Source: a candidate division TM6 bacterium UASB124 (GTDB lineage Bacteria > Dependentiae > Babeliae > Babeliales > RVW-14). Taken from it: a DNA stretch of 21,591 nt. How positions within the stretch are numbered: position 1 is the stretch's first letter; each line of letters begins with the position of its first letter. Positions 14,926-21,591 of this stretch are shown piece after piece. The notes beneath the pieces are model-generated. The model did no database searches. It was not told where the DNA came from and saw only the letters and a program-made list of their open reading frames with translations. A program made the translations under genes and the position numbers. The stretch is taken from NCBI GenBank assembly GCA_001468855.1, contig LDIV01000001.1, forward strand, positions 476,497 to 498,087. The letters run 5' to 3'.

Positions 14926-14991
14926 TTATAAACTGAAATTATAGGCCTTTTCAGCAGTATATACCAGCAGTAAAACCATTATTAAAACCAT
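14926..14991 (-). CDS. candidate leader peptide of brnQ, Val/Leu/Ile-rich
   Basis: A 21-codon frame from ATG 14991 to TAA 14926-14928 begins MVLIMVLLLV: eight of its first ten residues are Val, Leu or Ile. It precedes the terminator hairpin by about 60 bases and brnQ by about 125. Such a peptide is what ribosome-mediated attenuation of a branched-chain amino-acid gene needs. An AAGGAG lies 26 bases before the ATG, normally too far, but a TGTGT-ACTT-ACACA hairpin between them would cut the effective gap to about 12. A second in-frame ATG starts at codon 5. A candidate promoter upstream is TTGTTT (15092-15087), 17 bases, TACAAC (15069-15064). Translation is unproven; a hydrophobic frame by chance in AT-rich DNA is the alternative. 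Confidence 0.45.
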   Translation of the reverse strand: MVLIMVLLLVYTAEKAYNFSL

Positions 14992-15022
14992 TTTTTAGAG
15001 TGTGTAAGTACACAGTTTCTCC

Positions 15023-15051
15023 TTGACATACAACTGATGATGAGATAAAAC
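15023..15051 (+). promoter_or_regulatory. promoter of the secreted-protein gene at 15103
   Basis: TTGACA (15023-15028), a 17-base spacer and TAAAAC (15046-15051) lie about 50 bases before the ATG at 15103. The -35 is a perfect consensus. It faces away from brnQ and overlaps the region where the brnQ leader transcript would start. Confidence 0.6.
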
Positions 15052-15102
15052 AGTGCATCTTTTGTTGTATATGTGCCCCCCAACACAAACAAGGATTTAT
15101 CT

Positions 15103-15939
15103 ATGAAATACCTACGTTCATACATTATAAGCACAGTTATAATTCTATCCTCTCAGATGCTTTTTGGCATGGAAAAAACAATTACCAATGCTGATGTAAA
15201 CAATGCCAATAATTTTTTTGCATTTATTAAGCAACATCACGATACAACTTTTACCAATGAACAAAAAGTTGTGATCACAGCTCTTTATGTCTATTGTAAA
15301 AATAGAAATATTACCGCAATAAACACTGTCGCAAAAAAACTCAACACGCGTAACGATGCTGAAGATATTGTAGCAGCTGCCCTTTATTGTGCTGGTTATT
15401 TGGCTGACGATAAAGCAGGCGCAAACCTTTTGGCAAAGAAAAATTTGCGTACATTCATCTTTAATGCGTTTGAACACGATAACGAAACTGCCGCAAATTT
15501 TTTCCAATACATCATTGAATGTGGAATTAAGGTAGGTAATTTTGAAACAGTATTAAGTTTCTTCAGTAAAATTTTATTAAAAAATCCAACTAATGATAAA
15601 CTCTATGAACTTCCGCAAGGTGGACTTACACAACAATTTTCTAATTTTATAGAAGATTGCGAAGATGATTTGCAATTACTTTTTAAACACGCAACAAAGA
15701 TTAGTAATAGAAAAATTCTTAATAGTCTCAAAAAATTACAAATGAGTTTCCCAAAACTTTCACTTGATAATGATGATAGCAGCCACGATGATAGCACCAA
15801 TTCATCCTCAGATCCAGATGATGATTCAGCGCAGGATTCAAGCGAAGATAGCGATGGCATACGCAACCATCAAAAAGATTGGAATGATTATAAAGATTAT
15901 GTATATGAACATTTAGATCAACTTACCATGAATGATTAA
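15103..15939 (+). CDS. secreted protein with acidic Ser/Asp tail, function unknown
   Basis: Encodes 278 aa. A signal peptide (MKYLRSYIISTVIILSSQMLFG) is followed by mature MEKTITNAD. Residues ~25-220 are predominantly helical with repeated Ala/Asn-rich helices that could form a helical-repeat domain, but no TPR or ankyrin consensus is met. Residues ~221-252 are a low-complexity acidic run of Asp, Ser and Asn, then an aromatic-acidic C-terminus (DWNDYKDYVYEHL). Start ATG 15103 has AAGGA about 8 bases upstream; a GTG at 15073 would put ten extra residues before the signal peptide. It is a single-gene unit with its own promoter and terminator. Possibly an exported effector-like protein, by context only. 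Confidence 0.85.
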   Translation: MKYLRSYIISTVIILSSQMLFGMEKTITNADVNNANNFFAFIKQHHDTTFTNEQKVVITALYVYCKNRNITAINTVAKKLNTRNDAEDIVAAALYCAGYLADDKAGANLLAKKNLRTFIFNAFEHDNETAANFFQYIIECGIKVGNFETVLSFFSKILLKNPTNDKLYELPQGGLTQQFSNFIEDCEDDLQLLFKHATKISNRKILNSLKKLQMSFPKLSLDNDDSSHDDSTNSSSDPDDDSAQDSSEDSDGIRNHQKDWNDYKDYVYEHLDQLTMND

Positions 15940-15966
15940 TATTTTGATAGTTCAAAAACAAGTAAT

Positions 15967-16000
15967 AAAAAAGGCATACCGTAAATGGTATGCCTTTTTT
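15967..16000. terminator. bidirectional intrinsic terminator
   Basis: A perfect 14-bp stem (AAAAAAGGCATACC / GGTATGCCTTTTTT) encloses GTAAAT. T6 on the plus strand and A6 on the other side (T6 on the minus strand) allow termination in both directions. It lies between the convergent genes ending at 15939 and 16022. Confidence 0.92.
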
Positions 16001-16021
16001 ATTGTTCCAAGCAATATTTTA

Positions 16022-17299
16022 TCACCATTGCTCTTGTAACTGTGCGGCAAGCTTTTCATCTTCGCTCGTATCATTACAAAATTCATAATGAACCAAGGTT
16101 GCTCGTTCGCTACCAATAGAAACCTTCATTTGATCACAAATAGATTTTATTTTTTCATCGCACAACCCAAAAATTTTGTTACACAGCTCCTCATATGTCC
16201 TAATTTTATTATTATCGATAGGAGCAATCCACCTCAAAATGTCATTTCTATAATTTTCAAGAATCTGATTATTAAGCTTTATAATTTCTTTATAAAGCAT
16301 GCCAATTAATTCTTTGATTTTCGGATGTGATAATGAATCATCTTTCGGAAAAGCATCAATCATTTTTTCTAATGCGGTTACAATTTTTTGAAGTTTAGCC
16401 CGAATTGTACTAAACGTATAAATGGATTGAGTACTCGCCCCACCATCAGAAAGCCTATCAATCTTGAGTAATATTTCATCTCTAACAAGTTTGTTAACAA
16501 GATCATACGCAGAATAGATAGCACAATAAAAAACACATCTTTTGGCTATCCATTGTTTCTGGCTTTCTCTAAAAGAAACAAGTTGATCTACTTTGATATC
16601 TTTTTCAGCATCTCTATTCAAAAATACATCAGCTTCAACAAGCGTTTTTTCGCCATAAAGCTTTGATATTTTGTTACACATTTTTCTAAATTTGTCATGC
16701 CTGACCAAATCAAGAATGTTTTCATTCATACGCACCTGATGCATAAGTGCTTCAACAGATTGTGTCAATCGTTGCACCAAACCTGTAATAACCGGATTTT
16801 TTTTCTCTAATAAACCAATTATTGCGTCATCACAATACAATGTTTCCAAGCTATTTAAAATTACATCAAGATCATCGATCATCTTGTCAACCATCTTCAC
16901 GCCTTGTTTTTGTAGCGCACCATTCTTAAGAAGCGGCCCAAAATCCTCGTCTAAAGCTGCTTGTATTCTGTTCTGTGCTGTTATAACGCTCGAGTCAATC
17001 TTTGTTTTTTCTTTTTGGTCTGTTTTATCAGACTTTGTGTCACCAGAGTTCACAGAAGACTGATCCTTTTCCTTGCCCTTATCTTCTTTTTCTTGTTGTT
17101 CGCGTAATGATGCAGCATGTCTCTGGCGTCGCTCAGCATTAAGCTGTTTGAGCAGATCATTATAATTACCATCTTCAACACCAGCTGCAGTATTAGCAGA
17201 AGTAGTATCATCTGCTTGCCTTTTCATAGCAAAAACAGATGATGTCGATACAAAACAATAACCAAATAAAACTAATGGCAATACATATAAATGTTTCAT
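16022..17299 (-). CDS. secreted coiled-coil protein, paralogue of the 17349-18593 product
   Basis: Encodes 425 aa. A signal peptide ends near VFA, followed by MKRQADD. Residues ~45-110 are a charged low-complexity region (RREQ, KEKDQ, DKTDQKEK). A helical region shares a block with the neighbour: LLEKKNPVITGLVQRL...QV..N and, after it, KFRKMCNKISKLYGEKTLV (neighbour: QFEDLCNQISMIGGDKTVV). A CNKI[FS] block recurs near the C-terminus (YEELCNKIFGLCDEK), so this block may be internally duplicated. The last residues are SEDEKLAAQLQEQW, resembling the MIU-like motifs of the neighbour. The Shine-Dalgarno sequence is weak (GAAG, 8 bases upstream). It lies 49 bases after the neighbour's stop in the same direction, so probably one operon. 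Function unknown; export is well supported. Confidence 0.87.
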   Translation of the reverse strand: MKHLYVLPLVLFGYCFVSTSSVFAMKRQADDTTSANTAAGVEDGNYNDLLKQLNAERRQRHAASLREQQEKEDKGKEKDQSSVNSGDTKSDKTDQKEKTKIDSSVITAQNRIQAALDEDFGPLLKNGALQKQGVKMVDKMIDDLDVILNSLETLYCDDAIIGLLEKKNPVITGLVQRLTQSVEALMHQVRMNENILDLVRHDKFRKMCNKISKLYGEKTLVEADVFLNRDAEKDIKVDQLVSFRESQKQWIAKRCVFYCAIYSAYDLVNKLVRDEILLKIDRLSDGGASTQSIYTFSTIRAKLQKIVTALEKMIDAFPKDDSLSHPKIKELIGMLYKEIIKLNNQILENYRNDILRWIAPIDNNKIRTYEELCNKIFGLCDEKIKSICDQMKVSIGSERATLVHYEFCNDTSEDEKLAAQLQEQW

Positions 17300-17348
17300 A
17301 ATTTTTACTTCGTATATTAAATCATTAAATTACACAATAAATTTCTTA

Positions 17349-18593
17349 TTACTTCTTAAAAAACCATTTCCATAAAGAACTAAGACTACTTGTAGACCTT
17401 GCATTGCTTGAAGAAGATGTGGTAGACGTTGGAGCCGTTACGGTCATTGTTGTAGATGTTGTAGAAACTGAAGTAGTCGTTGGTGCAGATACCGTACCTT
17501 GCTGATGCTGTATATGTTGTTGATGTTGTTGAGCATCTTCTTCATCCTGTAATCTGCGAGCAATTTGCTCATCAGTTTCAGTTGATGATGTAGACGAAAA
17601 GTTGTGTGTCAGTTTTGTATCACGCTCGTTCTCTTGACGCGATAATTCAAGAGCCAAGCGCACATCAGCATCATCGGACTGCATTTGCTCATGTGACGGT
17701 TGAAACATCGGCTGCACATGACCACCATTTTCCTGGCGATCAAGCTGTTGCGCAACAGCAAAATCATTAAGGCTTTGTTGTGCCAAAAACTCTTGATGTA
17801 ATTGTCGAGCAAGAAGACCATCATTATCTGTCTCCGGCTCAATTTGAACCTTAACGACTGTCTTATCCCCACCAATCATAGAAATTTGATTACAGAGATC
17901 TTCAAATTGCTGAATTTTATTTTTATCAGCAATCATATTAACTGACAAACGAGTATTCTGATTAACTTGAACTATAAGCTCCATAACAACTTGCTTCAAC
18001 GCATTCATCAATTCTGTAATTTTGGTATTTTTTTCTTCCAACAATGTAGATACTTCCTTATTTTCATGCAATTTACGTAATGTATCTAAAAGCGTTTCTA
18101 ATGTTTTTAAAATGGGATCAGAAATTTTTGACATATACTTTAAAGTTTCTTCTAAAACAAGATTAGTAACTATGGCCAGAACTGACTCAATAGCTTCTCT
18201 TGCTGGCTTTTCTTTTTGTTCAAGCATTAAGCGAGAGAGTTCTTCTTTTTGTTTTTGTTCTGCTTCCTGTTGGGCAAGAAATTTCTCATATTTTAAAGCT
18301 TGCTCTTGGCAACGAGTTTTTTCCTGCTGTTCAATAGAATCACTTACTTGAGCAGATTGTGTTTGTATTTGAGTAGGTAATGTTTGACCGGATACCTGCG
18401 TTTGAGCAGGCAATTGTACTTGAGCTAGTGTTTGAGATTCTTGTTGTATACGCTGCAAATGAGCACGATGACGTGCTGCAAGTAATTCTCTAATTTCATC
18501 TGTATCATCTGCAGATTTTTTCATAGCAACAACAAAGGACTCTGCACATAAACAACTTAACAATAGTAAAGATAAAGAAAATAGACGCTTCAT
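17349..18593 (-). CDS. secreted protein with four ubiquitin-interacting-like (UIM/MIU) motifs
   Basis: Encodes 414 aa. Start ATG 18593 is preferred because GAGG lies 8 bases upstream; ATG 18599 would leave only 2. Signal peptide (MKRLFSLSLLLLSCLCAESFVVA) then MKKSADD. Residues ~30-135 are Gln/Glu-rich coiled coil; ~135-250 share a helical block with the downstream paralogue. Then follow four short helical motifs: DGLLARQLHQEF (~258-269), DFAVAQQLDRQEN (~277-289), DDADVRLALELSRQENE (~307-323) and DEQIARRLQDEED (~341-353). The third fits the UIM pattern (acidic cluster, A-x-x-x-S, acidic end); the others resemble the MIU pattern (acidic, A-x-x-L, Q, acidic). The end is a Ser/Thr-rich linker and the tail SLWKWFFKK. 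Export plus such motifs suggests a host-directed role, which is inference; Gln-rich helices could mimic the motifs. Confidence 0.87.
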   Translation of the reverse strand: MKRLFSLSLLLLSCLCAESFVVAMKKSADDTDEIRELLAARHRAHLQRIQQESQTLAQVQLPAQTQVSGQTLPTQIQTQSAQVSDSIEQQEKTRCQEQALKYEKFLAQQEAEQKQKEELSRLMLEQKEKPAREAIESVLAIVTNLVLEETLKYMSKISDPILKTLETLLDTLRKLHENKEVSTLLEEKNTKITELMNALKQVVMELIVQVNQNTRLSVNMIADKNKIQQFEDLCNQISMIGGDKTVVKVQIEPETDNDGLLARQLHQEFLAQQSLNDFAVAQQLDRQENGGHVQPMFQPSHEQMQSDDADVRLALELSRQENERDTKLTHNFSSTSSTETDEQIARRLQDEEDAQQHQQHIQHQQGTVSAPTTTSVSTTSTTMTVTAPTSTTSSSSNARSTSSLSSLWKWFFKK

Positions 18594-18680
18594 GGACATA
18601 ACCTCGCATTTTTTTAAAATAATAAAAATTACTAATGATTATAATTTAACAAAAACACTAACAATGTCTAGCTTAATTGA

Positions 18681-18710
18681 ATTATAATTCGGGTACTACA
18701 ATACATACAA
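18681..18710 (-). promoter_or_regulatory. promoter of the UIM-like secreted protein gene
   Basis: On the minus strand TTGTAT (18710-18705), an 18-base spacer and a perfect TATAAT (18686-18681). It would give a leader of about 80 bases. A second TATAAT at 18643-18638 has only a short 15-base spacing to TTGTTA. Confidence 0.55.
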
Positions 18711-18901
18711 AAGAGTATTTTTTCGGCAATTTTTCTCAGTATATTCAACATAAAGTGAGTTTTTATCAATTTCTGTAGTTAATCAATATGCAGGATATTA
18801 TGCGATATTTCTATTAAAAATCTCAAAAATATTAATAGCTAGCTACTTCAGACCTCACTTAAACAGCCATTAACATAAATCCATAATAACACCCAAAAGA
18901 A
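18711..18901. other. AT-rich gene-free stretch
   Basis: Part of a 369-base gap between groEL and the upstream end of the 17349-18593 gene. Beyond the promoter and the groEL terminator I see only AT-rich sequence, no open frame with a ribosome binding site, and no clear repeat or RNA gene. Confidence 0.5.
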
Positions 18902-18932
18902 AGAGGGCTGATCCAAAATATCAGCCCTCTTC
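18902..18932 (-). terminator. intrinsic terminator of groES-groEL
   Basis: AAGAGGGCTGAT and ATCAGCCCTCTT form a perfect 12-bp stem around a 7-base loop. On the minus strand it is followed by a T-rich run (TCTTTT). It lies about 30 bases after the groEL stop. Confidence 0.88.
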
Positions 18933-18962
18933 TAATTCTAATTAAATTGTATTTACGGGATT

Positions 18963-20624
<1,662 letters not shown>

Positions 20625-20644
20625 TCAATAGCCACCAATTACTA

Positions 20645-20941
20645 TTACTTTTCAACAATACCAAGTAATTCTTCTTCACGTAAAACCAAAAATTCTTCAT
20701 TACCCAATTTCAATTCGGTACCTGAATATTTACCAAAAATAATCTTATCTCCTTTTTTAACCTTCAATGATCGAATAGAGCCGTCACTCATCAACTTACC
20801 TTCACCAACAGCCTCAACAACACCCATTTGGGTTTTTTCTTGGGCTGTATCAGGAATTATAATGCCACCAGCAGTCATTTGCTCATTTTCAAGACGCTTG
20901 ATAAGCACACGATCGTATAAAGGCTTAATAGTTGCTGCCAT
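20645..20941 (-). CDS. groES: co-chaperonin GroES (Hsp10)
   Basis: Encodes 98 aa. Seven copies cap the GroEL ring. Family signatures are IKPLYDRVLIKRLE at the start, the mobile loop ENEQMTAGGIIIPDTAQEK, GVVEAVGEGK, and GDKIIFGKYSGTELKL. ATG 20941 has GAAGGG 6 bases upstream; an upstream in-frame extension to 20989 (MCQICVKNN...) is outside the family and was rejected. First gene of the groES-groEL operon, with the promoter and repeats at 20969-21067 upstream. Confidence 0.98.
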   Translation of the reverse strand: MAATIKPLYDRVLIKRLENEQMTAGGIIIPDTAQEKTQMGVVEAVGEGKLMSDGSIRSLKVKKGDKIIFGKYSGTELKLGNEEFLVLREEELLGIVEK

Positions 20942-20968
20942 GTTTAACCCTTCGACGTAAATATTATT

Positions 20969-20990
20969 TTTGACACATATTTGACACATA
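20969..20990. repeat. tandem 11-base direct repeat upstream of groES
   Basis: TTTGACACATA occurs twice back to back (20969-20979, 20980-20990), one helical turn apart, followed by a degenerate ATTGATAT. It lies 28-49 bases before the groES start, probably within the leader. A direct-repeat binding site for a regulator is possible; an RNA-level role or a promoter duplication are alternatives. Confidence 0.5.
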
Positions 20991-20998
20991 ATTGATAT

Positions 20999-21037
20999 CT
21001 ATTCACAGAATAGACACTGTACCCTATTTCAATAGGG
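20999..21037. promoter_or_regulatory. two inverted repeats in the groES promoter/leader region
   Basis: CCCTATT-TC-AATAGGG (21022-21037) is a perfect 7-base inverted repeat with a 2-base centre, and it overlaps the predicted transcription start. CTATTC-ACA-GAATAG (20999-21013) is a second, 6-base inverted repeat 8 bases away; the two share CTATT. Their position is that of an operator, but neither resembles CIRCE (TTAGCACTC-N9-GAGTGCTAA). Confidence 0.55.
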
Positions 21038-21039
21038 AA

Positions 21040-21067
21040 AGTATAGGACCAAAAAAAAAAAAATCAA
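21040..21067 (-). promoter_or_regulatory. groES-groEL promoter with homopolymeric spacer
   Basis: On the minus strand TTGATT (21067-21062), a 16-base spacer and TATACT (21045-21040). The spacer is mostly a T run (A13 on the plus strand, 21051-21063). The predicted start near 21033 falls in the inverted repeat 21022-21037. No heat-shock sigma32-type -10 (CCCCAT) is seen. Confidence 0.5.
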
Positions 21068-21359
21068 CACATGTTTTATAGTAATACACTAAGATTTTCT
21101 TATAGTATATTTACAAGGTTATATGAGCTCGTTAACTCCAACATTTAGGGGGTTTTTATACAAATCTCAACAAAAAATACACGAGAGATTTAGCAACCAA
21201 AAGATAGATTTTGTCCACACTAAAACGATTTTTTAACAAAATCCAGCCAATCCGTTTTAAATTTTGTTTAATTGAATCCGCAAGACCCTTATGCGTATCC
21301 TCGAAATAGTTTTGCTATGGTCGCGTAAGGTCAATTTTTTTATAAGAGAGAGTAAGTAT
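21068..21359. other. AT-rich intergenic region between groES and the last plus-strand gene
   Basis: About 290 bases without a convincing gene. TTATAGTA occurs twice (21076-21083, 21100-21107). A possible plus-strand promoter is TTGTCC, 17 bases, TAACAA near 21212-21240. I see no RNA fold or terminator I can support. Confidence 0.35.
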
Positions 21360-21560
21360 ATGAATATTACGCGCGATACAGAAGCTAGGTTAATCAACGG
21401 AATATTGATCCTGGCGTTTCTATTGGTACAGTTACAAACAGGAAGCTTTGAAAACATTAAGGATACCTTTACACCACTCAAAGATGAATATCAACACCGT
21501 TCTCCTATAATGGGAGCGATATGGTGGGAACATCCATATCTCCTTAATAATTTAAACTGA
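21360..21560 (+). CDS. small membrane protein of unknown function
   Basis: Encodes 66 aa from ATG 21360, which has AAGAGAGAG upstream; an in-frame ATG at 21291 adds 23 residues without a ribosome binding site. Residues ~14-30 (INGILILAFLLVQLQTG) form one hydrophobic helix, and the rest is polar with an aromatic-rich end (AIWWEHPYLLNN). No family recognised. Support is the start signal and the membrane helix; a non-coding frame cannot be excluded. Confidence 0.5.
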   Translation: MNITRDTEARLINGILILAFLLVQLQTGSFENIKDTFTPLKDEYQHRSPIMGAIWWEHPYLLNNLN

Positions 21561-21591
21561 GTTCGGAATTTGAAAATTCTTGAAAAGATAA

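Noticed and set aside
14835..15060. T-box riboswitch upstream of brnQ
   Set aside because: The terminator arm GGTGGG prompted the idea, but there is no T-box antiterminator sequence (AGGGTGGNACCGCG) and no specifier stem; a leader-peptide model fits better.
20942..21067. CIRCE operator or sigma32 heat-shock promoter at groES
   Set aside because: No TTAGCACTC-N9-GAGTGCTAA and no CCCCAT-type -10; the inverted repeats present are unrelated.
21257..21481. 74-codon minus-strand frame upstream of groES
   Set aside because: Overlaps the plus-strand frame with the better start signal, and its translation is Arg/Ile-rich without any recognisable feature.

Overview
The window is AT-rich, densely coded DNA from a Gram-negative-type bacterium: it has an Omp85/BamA-family outer-membrane protein, a lipobox lipoprotein and several proteins with Sec signal peptides. 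Several unrecognised secreted proteins, some with eukaryote-like ubiquitin-binding-type motifs, together with uptake of branched-chain amino acids and dispersed intergenic repeats, suggest a host-associated lineage. Candidatus Dependentiae (TM6) fits best, but this is inference from gene content and no marker here proves it.

Layout. 1-218 (-): 5' part of a secreted-protein gene. 531-2807 (+): topA, DNA topoisomerase I with four C-terminal zinc ribbons. 2894-4517 (-): two paralogous single-pass membrane proteins with matching promoters, separated by a repeat-bearing intergenic stretch. 4812-8139 (+): an ATP synthase Fo cluster (AtpI/AtpR-like protein, atpB, and an atpE made of four fused c-subunits) followed by a GT4 glycosyltransferase. 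8283-8564 (+): acylphosphatase. 8705-8779 (-): tRNA-Glu(CUC). 8881-13013 (+): an Omp85/BamA-like protein with about seven POTRA-like segments, then a lipoprotein serine hydrolase. 12994-14801 (-): brnQ, a branched-chain amino-acid carrier, and a downstream secreted protein, preceded by a leader with a candidate attenuator and a Val/Leu/Ile-rich mini-ORF. 15103-15939 (+): a secreted protein with an acidic Ser/Asp tail. 16022-18593 (-): two related secreted coiled-coil proteins, one carrying four UIM/MIU-like motifs. 18963-20941 (-): groES-groEL. 21360-21560 (+): a small predicted membrane protein.

Most notable: (i) the 316-residue c-subunit with four hairpins and four glutamates at 80-residue spacing, only one of which has a Na+-type Gln partner; (ii) ubiquitin-interacting-like motifs in paired secreted proteins that share an 'A-M-K-[RK]-x-x-D-D' signal-peptide junction; (iii) a candidate peptide-coding attenuation leader before brnQ; (iv) a groES control region with two inverted repeats and a tandem 11-mer but no CIRCE element.

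All calls come from reading the sequence and known family motifs; no database search was run.
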